From assembly GCF_049243985.1 (NCBI RefSeq), contig NC_135372.1, positions 101,893,318 through 101,957,317 on the forward strand: DNA of 64,000 nt, given 5' to 3'. Both the position numbers and the translations under genes were made by a program. Source of the stretch: Paroedura picta (lineage: Eukaryota; Chordata; Lepidosauria; Squamata; Gekkonidae). Below the pieces are notes generated by a model. It had not been told where the DNA came from and searched no databases. It worked only from the letters and a program-made list of their open reading frames with translations. Shown piece after piece: positions 43,534 to 56,605 of this stretch; position 1 is the first letter of the stretch, and each line of letters begins with the position of its first letter.

Positions 43534-44559
43534 CCATATGAGCAAAAACTAGTGCCCTGGCAATTACACATTTCTCCTACACCAGTGGTAACTAGTACGT
43601 ACCAGCAGCCCTCAAAGTATTCAATGGGAAACTAAGTGCCCAACTGTTCTATGGCATCCCTATTTGGATCAACGCTTTTAACCAAGCAGTCGAAAGTCTC
43701 CAATTTGTCTTCCTTCGTAAAATCCTCGAGACCCCGAACTGTGTCTCTTACGCAGTCCTATGTCTAGAAACCAGCTGAAGACTATTGGAAACCAGAGCAT
43801 GGTTGTTAACAATCAAGTTCTGGCTTCGCATTCATTTTAGATCTGACCCCAATAGTCTAATTTCCCTCATGCTATCTGAACATGAGTCATCTACTTGGTT
43901 AAGACACATTGAGGGAAAAATTAAATCTATAGGGATATCTTTAGACTCCTTGTATCTGATATCTGAAAAGACTGCATTTAATTCAATTAAACACAGACTG
44001 TTAGACATAGAACTGTAGGAACTTATCAGTAAAGCTAGAAACGTTTGCTCACCATTGAGCTTGGGGATCTCACCAAGCTCTCAGCCCCTAGCTGCATACT
44101 TCTACCATCTAATCGTCCCACAACAGCATAGAACATTCATGTTAGCTAGAACTAATACTCTGCCTTCTGCTGTTCTATATGGGAGATTTCAACAGATCCC
44201 GTATTCAGCTAGGTTGAGCCCATGTGGACAATGCTGTATAGAATCGATTACACACGTTTTCTTCCATTGTCCATTTTATTATTCGATCCAAGCTAAATTT
44301 CTTCACTCACTGCTGTGTAAAAGAGAACTGCATTCGGATGAACGAAAGACTCAGTTTCTTTTGACATCCCAGAACCCTGATATAATTGAACCAATTGCAA
44401 AGTTTTTATATCTTGCCATGAGAAATCGTGAATGTATTATGTCTAAAGCATGATCTTTGCCTTTGTTCTCACTAGCAGTGGATCCTTTTGCACTTTCCCT
44501 TCTTATATTGTACTTTTATATGCTATTAAAGGCTTGTTATATAACCATATGAGCAAAAA
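43534..44559 (+). mobile_element. 5'-truncated LINE with perfect 15-bp target duplication
   Basis: The body runs 43549-44544 between identical CCATATGAGCAAAAA at 43534-43548 and 44545-44559. It encodes the C-terminal end of a LINE ORF2: GKLSAQLFYGIPIWI, FVFLRKILETPNCVSYAVLC and HRTFMLARTNTLPSAVLYGR. A Cys-His knuckle follows (CGQCCIESITHVFFHCPFYY), and the frame ends near 44453. Two in-frame stops, at about 43776 and 44016, interrupt it. The 3' end is a short TTATATAA without a poly-A tail. The knuckle pattern fits several LINE groups (Jockey, I, R4, CR1-like), so the clade is left open. The intact duplication implies a modest age. Confidence 0.85.
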
Positions 44560-44984
44560 GTAAATGTGTAATAAACCACACGTATTTTAGACATACCAGG
44601 TTTCATGCTCAGTTTAAGGATATCAAGCTGGGGTAATTAGTTGTTTAATAATATCCTATCATGACAAAGCAATCTCTTGGCAAATTCTATTACACACATA
44701 TATCAGTGTCAAGCTTTTAAAGAAAAGATAAAGGAGTAATCTATTAAGTACCATGCCTCGCAATGCTTACTCATTCATTTCAGCAGAGCGTCTGTGGGAG
44801 GAGGCAACAAGTTGAGCAGAGTGATGTAGGTCTAGAAGTAAGATCCCAAAAGCCACAAATTCAGTCTGCGTAATACTTTTTATTATGGTGAACATGTAAC
44901 AGTGCAGGAACCTTCAAGGAGTGCCAGTAGGTGGCTTAATTCCAACATTCTTAGAACTGGAGAACATCAGTCATGTAAGGAGTT

Positions 44985-45112
44985 CTTAGTCTGACGAAGA
45001 GTGCTTGCACTCAAAAGCTCACACCCTGAATAAATCTTTGTTGGTCTTAAAAGTGCTACTGGACACTGATTCTATTGTGCTGCTTCAGACCAACACGGCT
45101 ACCCATTTGAAT
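44985..45112 (+). repeat. Unclassified amniote repeat
   Basis: 'agtctgacgaagagtgcttg', 'aataaatctttgttggtct' and 'cagaccaacacggctaccca': a block common in reptilian genomes, family name not known to me. Confidence 0.5.
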
Positions 45113-46033
45113 CAATCATAAATATTTTGGAATAGAAGGGTCTTTATAAATTGAGCATAATATTCTAATTCATTATATATTGTGGGATCAGACCCTTTGG
45201 CTGACTGAAATCTCCTCTATGGAGATTCTCTCATGTAAAAAGCTTTATGTCTGATAGAAGAATTTTTGCTTAGCTTCTCCCTAACATTTTTCTACGAACA
45301 GGGATATGGCTTGTTTGTTTTAGGATGGAGGTGTATATAAACGTATCCAAACATACATTTGCCACCTCAGTACGAATGAAACCTTGGTTCTCCATTGTTC
45401 TGTAGTTAGGTTCAGTAATCAGTATTGCTAGAATCATCAGCAATAATGAAAAATGGACAGTATAATTATGCTCCATTCCAACCAGATCACTGCCTGTTCT
45501 TACCATCTTACTGGAATTATTTGTTTCCATGTAATTAAACCTACTACATTGTTATTTTCCATTTGATTAAGTTGTCCTATTATTTTGTTTCTTTTAACAA
45601 TGGATCTAGTTTTCAAGATAGTGCCCTTTCTCTCTCTGAAGTTTCCCCCACTTCTGGCACCTAGGCAACTAGGATGTCACAGTAAGCAACCAGGCATGGA
45701 GGGGTTCAGGACCAGAGTTCAGATGATGGCTAAAGTACCATTGGCAAAATGTCCACAGTTAAATGCATTGGTAGTAGTCAGACCCCCTCTCATTCTTGAG
45801 GGGCAGTTTATAGTCAGCCAAAACATTTCACCTTCAAAATCACCTCACAACACGCTGTCTGGCAGGATGGACTTTGGTATAGATGGCAAAGTTACACAAT
45901 CTGCTCTCAACTAGCCATCATGGATGCCAGCCAGATGCCAGTTCTCCAGGGTTTGCCTGGGCTTTTTAGATTAGTAAAATGGCTAGGGCCTGATTAACTG
46001 CTGGCCAGAAGGCTTATCCTTGGGAACAGGATA
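45113..46033. other. Unannotated, no gene seen
   Basis: A 109-codon plus frame at 45585-45914 has no recognisable domain and no splice context. Confidence 0.3.
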
Positions 46034-46105
46034 GTGTTTGCTGGCAGGGGCTCATGGGAATTGTAGTCCATGAACATCTGGAGGACCACAGGTTGACTAC
46101 CCCTG
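46034..46105. mobile_element. Half of a hAT-like foldback MITE
   Basis: 'gctggcaggggctcatggga' to 'ggttgactacccctgc' matches only the right arm of the element at 15157-15292. Confidence 0.7.
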
Positions 46106-46237
46106 CTTGGGAAAATAGGCTGTGCAAGAGAAGCGGTATTGATTTCATCAACTCCCAATCTCTCCTTCCCACTGAGTCAGCAAAACTCATTCAGTAGCCA
46201 CTAACAGTATGTTTCACCTTAGCTATTTCACATCCTG

Positions 46238-46545
46238 TAATTCAGGGGTTAAGAGCCTCTTGTGGCGCAGAGTGGTAAGGCAGCCGCCTGAAAGCTTTGC
46301 TCATGAGGTTGGGAGTTCGATCCCAGCAGCCGGCTCAAGGTTGACTCAGCCTTCCATCCTTCCGAGGTCGGTAAAATGAGTACCCAGCTTGCTGCTGGGG
46401 GGTAAACGGTCATGACTGGGGAAGGCACTGGCAAACCACCCCGTATTGAGTCTGCCATGAAAACGCTAGAGGGCGTCACCCCAAGGGTCAGACATGACTC
46501 GGTGCTTGCACAGGGGATACCTTTACCTTTACTTAATTCAGGGGT
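46238..46545 (+). mobile_element. Sauria-type SINE with 12-bp target duplication
   Basis: Body 46250-46533, flanked by TAATTCAGGGGT at 46238-46249 and 46534-46545. It carries a 3-bp 'gct' expansion in the 'agcttgctgctggggg' segment relative to the sister copies. Confidence 0.95.
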
Positions 46546-49073
46546 CATCAGGACACCTGTGCCTCTCTGGTTCTACCCCAGTGGAACCATCGTGGCTATT
46601 GTCTTGGCTACCTATTGGCAACCTCATTGCTTCCCCAGAACTCCAAAGGCAAGATGCTCTTCCTTGTGAATACGGAAATATAACTGAAAACAGAAAGCTA
46701 CCTGTCTGTAAAGAAATGGCTGATGTGGGCCTATCCAGATTAAAGTCCTGACACAGAGCAATAAGATCAGCACAAAACCTGTAATCACAACATTTCTATC
46801 TAGGGAATTAATGGTTGCAAACATGGATGAAATGAGTTTCACCTGATATCCATAACCTGATAAGCACTGAGGGGCCATAGGATATGACTTGCCAGTTAAT
46901 GTATGGAAGACAGCAAATAGAATATGAACAGGATTCGGCAGCTGTGCAGATCTGTTGTTTAAATGGGGCAAAATACCAGATCTCAAATGTGATTTTCTAT
47001 CTGTCACAAGAATGTAAGTGTCATGCTTTCCAGGGAGATGTGACAGAGCTCTCCCGAGCTTTGATTGTGTGGGCTGAAAACTTAGATATTAGTATTTAGA
47101 GGGATTGTCCAATTTGTCTGCATAACCATTATACCTACTTGGCTACATATTTTAGATTATCATGTGCTTCCTTTGTCTGCCATATGATAAATAAATAATA
47201 TTTTTGGTTCCAGGGAAACTTCCGAGGTTCCACCCTGACCTTTGTTCTTACTCTGGACAGATCCATCACCTGCCTTTCAGTCTGTCAACACAGCAATCAC
47301 ATTAAGCATATTGTTCTAGGGGCTACTGTGCCAAACTCTAGCCCAAGGCTACAAATTTCCTTTAAAAGCAGAACATTAGCACCCATCTCTTTGTGCGTGA
47401 TGGGATTCTCTACACACACAAACCTCTGTGTGGGCCCACCTTTTTGTGTGTGTTCTTTAGATATCCCATGTATATTACCTGATCAAGCCCTTCTTTTCCC
47501 CCTAAAGCATTGGATGTTTTGCTGGAATTGCAGACCTTCACATTGTGACAGTAGCTACAATTCCCCTCTATTCCCTCTCTTTATTCCTCTTCAACCCAGA
47601 TTTCCTTAATTTAATTTTTGTTGTGCTTCATTTGCTTTGGTGTGCAACTTTGTAAGTTACTTTTGAATTCTTTCTTAACAAAAAACACTTTCACTTTATC
47701 TCAGACCATTTCATTGTGAGACTTTCTAAAAGTGAATAACCCTGATATACACTGTTGGACATCCTGTTGTTACCCCTCTTGCTAGCTAAATTCCCCAATC
47801 TAATATTTAATTTGGGTAACAGAGTGACCCCAACATACAGTGATATTTGATCGCATATAACAAAATCTTCCTCAAGTTGTAAATAAATATGCTTTAACCA
47901 AGTAATTTGTGATAGCCTGTAACAGCTAAGGAAGTGCAGTGGAATATGCACCTGATTTATCGCCCAAGCATAGAGCTCTTCCCCAAAATCATGGGAATTA
48001 TCAGTTCTGTCCTCGTTTCCTCAAAGTGCGTGTGAGTTCTGAGATGGTTTGGCTTCTACTTCTTACAGGATGCCCGGGCACAGTGGGCACCAAGAGACAG
48101 TGGCACTCCTTGCCTACCACAATATCCTCACTTCATCATACTGGGCATCTAGGGATTATTACAAAATCTGGGAGTTTCAGACCTGATTGCATTTTCATGA
48201 GACACTGGGCACCCTCCCAAACTGAAATGATGTTAGATGGATATTCTCACCCATGTGAAATTCTGTCAAAGGATTTTGACAAGCATTTATTGGCATGTGC
48301 TAACGAAGTCATTCCAATGGCCACATGAGATATTCCGGTTTGTCTCCTTCTCACTTTCTCCCTGAGGCAATATTGACCCACTGCAGTGATTCACTGCCCT
48401 GTTAACAAGCTATTATACTGTTAATGTAACCATGTCTGTTTGCATGGCGGGCAATTTGTTTCCCTGCTTCCTTTCCATCTGCCACTTGCAAGTGCTGCTT
48501 TGTTTGCATTACTTACAAAGAAATGGGTGACATATCTAAGAGAAGATAAATATAACGAAATCAGCCAGAGTCCCAAGAGTACGCTCCGGTTGATCTTTTA
48601 TTAGCCAGCTGGATGGTATCTGTTATAACTTTATGGAGGCACCTGAAATGAGTGATGCCAGCTTGGACTGCCCTTATCCTGGTACCTAATTAAATCAGGG
48701 GGATAATTGGAATGAAGAAGGTGCACTAGCCACACACTGTGGATTTCAGCTGTATGGGGGCGCTCGCATGTGAATTCCTGTGTTATAATGTTTGATGATG
48801 ATCAGAGCAGGAAGGCAGGTATTTTTACCTTTCAGACATGCAAACTTGGATTACTGCCTTCACTCCTAGGAATGCAGGCATTTAGTCATGTGTCTCTTAT
48901 TGCCTACTGGTAAAAGAAAAATATGGCTTTATCTTACCATAGTTTAGCAATTCCTAGAACTACTCTTGTCACTTCTCGGTAGCTCTAAGAATCACCAAAA
49001 ACTTTTATGATCAGAACTGTCTGTAAATAGATTAGACTTTGTGTTTCTTGTTTAATGTTACTCCTCAGAATTT
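46546..49073. other. Intergenic, no gene seen
   Basis: 2.5 kb of unique-looking DNA. Frames of up to 129 codons (47939-48328) have neither recognisable motifs nor convincing splice sites. Confidence 0.3.
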
Positions 49074-49356
49074 GTAGCCAGGTTGGTGTAGTGGTTAGGT
49101 GGCTTCTAACCTGGCAAGCTGGGATTGATTCCCTACTCCCCTGCATGCAGCCAGCTGGGTGACCTTGGGCTCACTACAGCACAGATAAAGCACAGATAAA
49201 GCTGTTCTGACCAAGCAGTAGTACCAGGGCTCTCTCAGCCTCACCTCCCTCACAGGGTGTCTGTTGTGGGGAGAAGAAAGGGAAAGCAATTGCAAGCTGC
49301 TTTGAGATTTCTGCTAGAGAAAGTGGCACATAAAACCCGACTCTTCTTCTTCCCCT
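49074..49356 (+). repeat. tRNA-derived SINE
   Basis: A-box-like 'ttggtgtagtggttaggtgg', B-box-like 'gggattgattccctac', 'gtgaccttgggctcactaca' in the body, and 'ctcttcttcttcccc' at the end. A 10-base 'gcacagataa' is duplicated at 49177-49199. Confidence 0.9.
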
Positions 49357-49979
49357 GTTTGGTCCCAATTCTTGCCCATTGATCAAGTGAAGATAATTTA
49401 GCAAAAGCCACAATTACTTGGAGGTTTCCTACCATAACTAGGCAAATGGGAACCCTATGGAGAGAACTGGAAAAGATAGGAACCAAAATTTAAACTACCT
49501 AGCAATCAGAAACCATGAGGATTATAAAACTGAAGTCTTGCTTTACATAGGAGAAAAAGGTCCTTGAGATTTGCAATAATATGCAAGGGTTATTTGCAGA
49601 CCCTTAATATATATTCGTAGCAAAGTTTTAAGAACGTTAAAATACTACTGTGAACCCAGGAAAATGTTGGAAGATACCAGCTCTGACATTTACAATATAA
49701 CGAGGCTACTGGAATAGATGATTTTGTCATTGAGCTAAGGAAAAAGTCCCAGCATTGTGCATTTGGCCCTTATACTACGGAGCAAGAGTGTGTTCAGCAT
49801 GGCTGAATTAAGTTTCAGGAAAAACTTTCAGAAGAACATGCACTCACCCTGGAAAAGGACACAAGCACTTACCAGTGTCTAGGACAGAGCTATATCTGCA
49901 GAAGTAGCACTGCATGCAATTCAGCCAGAGTTGCCAGGTCCCTCCTGGCCACTGGCAAGGGATGGGGGCAGGATTGCCA

Positions 49980-50135
49980 TAAAGGTCAATATTGCCTACT
50001 CAGACTGGCTGCTGCTCTCCAGCATCTCAGGCAGAAGTCTTTCACAGCACCTACTGCTGGATCTTTTAACTGGAGATACCAGGCATCGAACCTGCATGCC
50101 CAAGAGATGCTGTACCACTGCGCCACAGCCACTCC
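49980..50135 (-). repeat. tRNA-derived (CORE-like) SINE
   Basis: Reversed: 'actcagactggctgctgctc', 'tttaactggagataccaggc', then 'atcgaacctgcatgccc' (B box) and 'ctgtaccactgcgccac' (A box). Confidence 0.75.
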
Positions 50136-50225
50136 ATTGGAGCCCTACTTTTCAGCAGAGGATAGTTGTACAACATGCAAGGTCCTGGTTGACTAATAAG
50201 CATGCATGAATGAACCAGCCACATG

Positions 50226-50375
50226 TAGAATCATAGAATCATAGAATTATAGAGTTGGAAGGGGCCATACAGGCCATCTAGTCCAACCCCCTGCTCAACA
50301 CAGGATCAGCCGAAAGCATCCTAAAGCATCCAAGAAAAGTGTGTATCCAACCTTTGCTTGAAGACTGCCAGTGAC
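50226..50375 (-). repeat. CR1-type LINE 3' end
   Basis: 'agaatcatagaatcatag', 'agttggaaggggccatac' and 'catctagtccaaccccctgc': the CR1 3' terminus with its short repeated end. Confidence 0.85.
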
Positions 50376-52528
50376 TGCCATATGTTGGATAAGGTGGTCT
50401 GTTGCCTATATGCTGTCCATATTTCCACATTGTCTCTCACTGCGCTTTGCGCTTTGCAGTGAGACCCCTGGGACTATGAGGATCTTTGTCTACTCATTGC
50501 AATGACATACTTTCCTTACTGTTCCCTCCTTGGATTGATATAATGTATGAGGAGAAAAGATGAGCTCCTGCTATGTTGTGCAGAAAGGAAGAGCATAATT
50601 GATTGTAAAGATGACTGTGGAGAAACAAGTCTGCGTGACAAGAATGGAGCTGAGTGCTAAGAAGGCAGTGGAAGAAATGTTGTCTGGGAACATAAAACAT
50701 CCCTGCATGATGGTGGCTTACCTGAAGCCAGTCTTTTGCTGAACTGTAATGAGAAATCACACTCGTGCTCCCATGGACACCTAAGTGGCATCTGCAAGCT
50801 ATATAAATCTAATGCCAGGCTTAATGGCTCTATCTTGCTTTACTCTTCACTTGAGATCTTACTGCTGCCCTTAACAACACACACTATGTGGGAAACTGCC
50901 AGATGACTAATTAGGTATATTGTGAGGTTGCACAAGATAGCTTCCTAGTATGTTGTTTTACTATGTTCCCTGGACTCACAAAACAGATTTACTTTCTAAT
51001 TTGTTATGGTCTTCGGGATTTTAAAATTATCATGACCAACCTATTTACAGTGTACTACCTGGCTGTACCAAGTACAACATTAGTACAAAATACACATACA
51101 GATTTCATTAAACTGTTGTGTTTGCCTGGAAGGAAACAAAATTGTATATACTCTTAGTAACATGTATAATTTCAAACACAATAAATAGCACCCATGTCTA
51201 TTCGTTGCCTGTTGCAGTGTCAGTGTAACAACACCATCACTGGTCCCAGCAACATCAGCCCTGCTCATCCTCAAAGGTGATTTATGCCTAGGGATGGGCA
51301 CAAACTAGCTCATGTGTTTGGACAGTTTGAGGTTTATGAACTGAAGTTTGCAGCAGGTCAACTGGCACAAACTTTCCATGAACTTTCAAGTGGTTCTTGG
51401 TGCTTGGTGAGTAGATACATTTCCAGCCAACCTGTTTCTGCTCAATCCAAATGTTTACCAAACTGCAAAGCAAACAAACTTGTAGAGCATGTAGAAAAGC
51501 AGGCTATTGTAGGGAAGTAGGTTGTGTAGGTTATTTTTGGTCTTCCTAATAGCCATAGACAAGATTGTTAACAGATCAAATATGCAAAATTGCCCTACTC
51601 TTTCCATTCTCAGAATGTATCTGCTTTTTGACAGTGCATGAAGGCCTGGAGATGTCCTTCTTCTCTCCATTATGATTCTTGAAAAATAAGAAGATAGGGG
51701 GACTAAAAAAAATCCTTCTCTTCATCTAATTAGATGAAAAGCAATGAGTGGCATGACTTCTAAGTTCAGGCAGGTGTAAAACAAGACTGGTAGCAACTAG
51801 CAATTACTAATCAGATTTTCCTCTCTTTTTTCAGCTATATATATATACATATATATATATAGAACAATACTTTTCTTGGAGATGCTGAAACAGGAGCTTC
51901 AGTTAGCAAAGTTTGCAGATAAGATACCTTAGAAAAATTTCTTCTTCCTACTCTGGTAGGTATCATAACAGTGGTTCACAAGTTGTAGAACAAGCCACCT
52001 TTTGGTGACATACTGGGAATATGGTTACATTTCAACAGAAAGATTACCTCAGTGGAATGCCTGGAGAAATAATTCCACCTTATAGGTCTAGCAGAATCTA
52101 CACAAGTCCCACAGGGCACAGGTCTCTCCAGACAGAGCATTCCACCATGTTGGAGCCACAACTGAAAAAACCCTTGTTCTGACTAAGGTTAAACGAGCTA
52201 CCCAAGGGCCAGGCACTCCCAGAAGTCTTCATGAAGTGAAATGCAAACCCTGCAGGGGCGGGGAAGGAAGTCAGGTTTGAAAGATTACTAAAAAAATAGT
52301 CAAGGTGGATCTGAACTGCAGCAAATTCACTGGCAACATATCAAGGAGATTTTGGGATAGATCCTGGAAAAGTAATTGTCCTACTGATTCTGAAAAAAAC
52401 TTTTCACTCAAGAACCCATTAGTCAAGGGGGAAAATCAACTTTATAATGCTTTCTGCAAAACAGCAATTGGATTTCTGGATCTCTTTCAGCAGTTAGTAG
52501 ACCACACTTGTCCAGTGATTTAACAAAG
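50376..52528. other. Intergenic with minor features
   Basis: A 9-bp stem with a 12-nt loop (TCTCACTGC at 50435-50443 with GCAGTGAGA at 50456-50464), a repeat-like block at 51297-51400 ('tgggcacaaactagctcatg') and a TA-rich microsatellite at 51836-51861. No gene found. Confidence 0.35.
51836..51861. repeat. (TA)n microsatellite
   Basis: About 12 TA units with one interruption. Confidence 0.9.
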
Positions 52529-52829
52529 TTTATAATGCACATTGTGCATCTTGTGGCGCAGAGTGGTAAGGCAGCCGTCTGAAAGCTTTGCCCATGAGGC
52601 TGGGAGTTCAATCCCAGCAGCCGGCTCAAGGTTGACTCAGCCCTCCATCCTTCCGAGGTCGGTAAAATGAGTACCCAGCTTGCTGGGGGGTAAACGGTAA
52701 TGACTGGGGAAGGCACTGGCAAACCACCCCGTATTGAGTCTGCCATGAAAACGCTAGAGGGCGTCACCCCAAGGGTAAGACATGACCCAGTGCTTGTACA
52801 GGGGATACCTTTATCTTTATAATGCACAT
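52529..52829 (+). mobile_element. Sauria-type SINE with perfect 14-bp target duplication
   Basis: Body 52543-52815, flanked by TTTATAATGCACAT at 52529-52542 and 52816-52829. The first few bases of the head are lost ('gtgcatcttgtggcgcag'). Confidence 0.95.
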
Positions 52830-52882
52830 CCACAACTCCTTTTGGAGTCTTTGCTAGCTATCTAGTATGGTGTTATTTTAGG

Positions 52883-53143
52883 GTAAAGGTAAAGGTATCC
52901 CCTGTGCAAGCACCGAGTCATGTCTGACCCTTGGGGTGACTCCCTCTAGCGTTTTCATGGCAGACTCAATACGGGGTGGTTTGCCAGTGCCTTCCCCAGT
53001 CATTACCGTTTACCCCCCAGCAAGCTGGGTACTCATTTTACCGACCTCAGGAAGATGGAAGGCTGAGTCAACCTTGAGTCGGCTGCTGGGATTGAACTCC
53101 CAGCCTCATGGACAGACAGCATTTCTGCCGCTTACCACTCTGC
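52883..53143 (-). mobile_element. Sauria-type SINE, head truncated, inverted to its neighbour
   Basis: Reversed copy running from 'gtaaaggtaaaggtatcccc' to 'cttaccactctgc'. About 18 bases of the head are missing and no target duplication is visible. It lies 53 bp from the direct copy at 52529-52829, making an inverted pair. Confidence 0.92.
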
Positions 53144-53339
53144 ACAGATCGCAATTGAGGCATGCTGCTTGATTTTGACTGCCAGCATTGCCATGAGATA
53201 TTTGTAGTGATCAGTCCCAGTATTAATTTGAATAGGAACTTATGCTCTTGGAAAAGTGCACAGACTAACTATAACCCGATATTTTCTATATCTGGAAAGT
53301 ATATAAGGCTATTCAATATTTCTGATATTATTCCAGAAT

Positions 53340-53582
53340 CTGAGAGCCAGTTTGGTGTAGTAGTTAAGAGGGACGATCTCTTATCTGAAGATGTGGGTTT
53401 GATTCCTCACTCCTTTTCAAGCACCTTGCTGGGTGAATTTGGGCCAGTCACAGTTCTCCCAGAGCTCTTGCAGCCTCACCTACCTCACAGCTTGTCTGTT
53501 GAAGGGTAAGCAATTGTAAGCCACTTTGAGATTCATTCTGGTAGGAAAAAGTGGGGTACAACCCTTCCCAGTTCTTCTTCTA
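53340..53582 (+). repeat. tRNA-derived SINE
   Basis: 'tgagagccagtttggtgtag' head, 'gtgggtttgattcctcactc' B box, and a 3' end of 'cccttcccagttcttcttct'. Diverged about as much as the 26161 copy. Confidence 0.85.
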
Positions 53583-54254
53583 ATTTGGCTACTTTGGGCC
53601 TATTTCCTGATAAGATTGACAGGTCTGGTATTTTCACTGACTTTTCACTATTTTTCCATGGTATTTTTTCATGGCCACTGGAGATCTGATTGGCTAGCCA
53701 GATTCAAATAACATTTCAGTGGCAGCTGACATCGCCATGCTGAATTTATTTTCTCTCACTTCCCTTTTCCAGTATATTTTTAAAAATTACCCTCTGTTCC
53801 TCTGCATTTGGGCGTCCTCTCTGTGCGTGTGTGGCTCCACACATAACAGCACACCTTTTGTACAAGGCTCCCCCTCATGCAGCAACAATCTTGTGGTTGT
53901 ACCCACCACCCTATGTCAGAGTTCCAAAGGGGCCCACAGGCTCAAAAAGGCTCCTGCCTTTGGAAGGTCAACATGCAAGGCACAAAGACCAAGGCCTTCT
54001 CCTGATTAATGTTCAGAGATTTACTGCATCTGAAAATGGAGATTCTCTTCAGTCATCATGGCTAGTCACCACTGATGGTCCTATCCTCCCATGAATCTGT
54101 GTAACCTCCTTTTAAAATCCCGCATGCTTTAAAAGGGGACACAGTTGTTGAACTGACAGGATGCACAGGAGTCAAAGATGAAGGTAGGAAAATGTTCCTT
54201 GAGAGTGATGTCTGATGATATCTGTGGGACTCTAACGTTCAGGATTCTAGCAGC

Positions 54255-54280
54255 TTTCTTTCTTTTCTTTCTTTTCTTTA
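54255..54280. repeat. (CTTTT)n simple repeat
   Basis: About five pentamer units. Confidence 0.8.
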
Positions 54281-54359
54281 ACAAGGAATCCAATTACCAT
54301 CACAAGACCAAATAAATACAAATGGGCACAGACAGACATCCGTTTTGTTTTTTTCAAGG

Positions 54360-54475
54360 AATCACAGAATTATAGAGTTGGAAGGAACCTCTAGGGTCAT
54401 CTATTCCAACCCCCTGCAAAATGCAGGAAACTCACAACTGCCTGCCCACCCACAGAGACCTCAATCCCATTTCCG
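54360..54475 (-). repeat. CR1-type LINE 3' end
   Basis: 'atcacagaattatagagttg', 'ggaaggaacctctagggtca' and 'ccaaccccctgcaaaatgca'. Confidence 0.8.
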
Positions 54476-56354
54476 GATGATATATTTTCTATAGTTGTAC
54501 AATGTACAGAGTCCTCCAGAGACTGTGGTATCTGGGGTAGGTTCCATGACACAGAAAAGCTGGTTTATAGTTTGCTGGAAAAGACTTGATTACAAAGGTG
54601 ATCTCAAATTTAAATAGTCATGTTTTCTACTGTATTATTGTCAGAGTTCCGAGACATTTATTAGACCATAAATTCATAAAAAGAGGGTTTTTTTCTTAAG
54701 ATGAAAAGGGCCTACTTTCCATTTTTTAAATTCCCACATTGTGAAGTGATTTGATCCTGAGCTCCATGAAATCAAAACCCAAGTTTGTTTTTCTAGGTTT
54801 TGTTCCTCCCTCAGCTCAGCAATCACTGAGTTGTGTTTACAGGTCTTCTTAAGAGTCCTGCATTGAATCCATGAGCCCTTTCAGGTGATGAGTCCTCTTT
54901 TGAGCCACACAGGTTTGGACACCTAGTCTGTCCACCTCCTGCCTGACTATCAGATTCCCTGGTTGGAACATCTGGCTCGGCATAAGAAGGTAAAGCAGCA
55001 AAGGGGAGATTTACAGCTACCTGGCAAATGAGACAAATATACAAACAAGCAACACTAAAGCCGCTCTTTGCCTTCAGCCCAACAAAGCCCAGGGAACAGA
55101 GCCTGCCCCTTCTACTGCCTGTGCTCAGGTCATTCTGCTGATGCAATCGATAGCTATTTTCAGGTACTTCAAAGATCAACTTAATCCTTCAGGAATTATT
55201 CCTGTAAGTAACCAGAGAAATGGGTTTAGGAACATATTGCTCTGAGTTGACCTATAAGTAGGGTAGCATTTCATGAGCCATGCACAATCCCTCCCCCCCC
55301 CCCCGAATAAGTTGGAATGTTTGGATAAAAAGTATCTCTTGTTAGTCACAAGAACCATTCATTCTCAATATTAATTTGAGAGAATGCAATTCTCAGACAC
55401 CTAAGGGGTTTTTTTACTCAGTGCACATAGTCAAAGAAAGTGTAACAAACCCAGAACGATAAATCAGGAAAAAATATTAAAAAGCAAAAGCAAAAAAAGA
55501 GAAAGAAAACATTCAGTGTTTATACTGACAATAGTCTAAAATTACAGAAAATCGATCCATCGATAGCAACAATTCATAAGTAGTATCAAAGTTGTTTACC
55601 TTCACCTTGAATGAAAATGTTCTAAGCTCTAATACATGTAAATCGTCTTTGTTTCTTCGACTTTGAAGCGGTGTAATCCAATCTTTGGCAAGAGAAATAA
55701 ATTGGCTTCTGATAAGTAATCAGGGATCAGGTTTGGCCCTATATGGTGGAAGCCACTGGAATTGGGTGTGATAACAATCATATATAGATTTAATGCTTTC
55801 CCCCTACTTAAATTGTATTTTAAAAAGAGAAATGCGTGCCTTTTACTACTACACTAATGAAAACGTTTATACTCAAGGAACAGAAATTATATATTGATAG
55901 GTTTAACATCGTTTTGTGGCTTGAACATGGACCTGTATTTTTAAAAGATCCTTTAAAACACAGAATTAAGAATACTAGGCATATGCTTACACTGGAAGCT
56001 TTTTCGTGCCTTGAAGTCTTCTCAAGGCAGAATCCAGAGGCCCTGCATCACATACTGTCTTTGATGACCACAGTAATGGAAGCTCGGGAATTAATGAGAC
56101 TTTTGGCTAAGCAAAAAACAGCCAGCGGCTGTGTAATTTATACTATATGCTGTAGTAGCAATTCCATTGGCCTGAGAGAATAGATGGGGTCAATGGGTCA
56201 CTCTGCAGGTTGCTTTCTTCTTGCTCATAAACACTCTTGGCTGATTAACATAGACACAAATTGTTCATGGTTGCCCATGCTAATGCTTCTAGACTGGAGT
56301 GACAATCCAGAATAAACAAAGCCCTTCATTATTTTTGTCCCATTAAACTACAGT
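54476..56354. other. Intergenic, no gene seen
   Basis: A C run at 55290-55303, otherwise unremarkable. A 115-codon plus frame at 55836-56183 shows no family resemblance. Confidence 0.3.
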
Positions 56355-56605
56355 AAATGATAGAATCAAAGAATAACAGAATCATAGAATAACAGAGTTG
56401 AAAGGGACCTCCTGGGTCATCTAGTCCAACCCCCCACATACAATGCAAGGCACTCACAATCCTATCGCTCATCCACTCTAACCTGCCACCCCCTTGAACC
56501 TTCACAGAATCAGCCTCTCTGTCAGATGGCTATCCAGCCTCTGTTTAAAAATGTCCAAAGATGGAGAACCCACCACCTCCTGAGGAAGCCTGTTCCAATG
56601 ATAAC
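56355..56605 (-). repeat. CR1-type LINE 3' end
   Basis: 'atcatagaataacagagttg', 'catctagtccaacccccca', 'gatggctatccagcctctgt' and 'cctgaggaagcctgttcca'. A longer piece of the 3' UTR than the other copies. Confidence 0.85.

Noticed and set aside
55836-56183. 115-codon plus-strand frame
   Set aside because: No family resemblance, and no splice sites or CpG context that would make it a gene.
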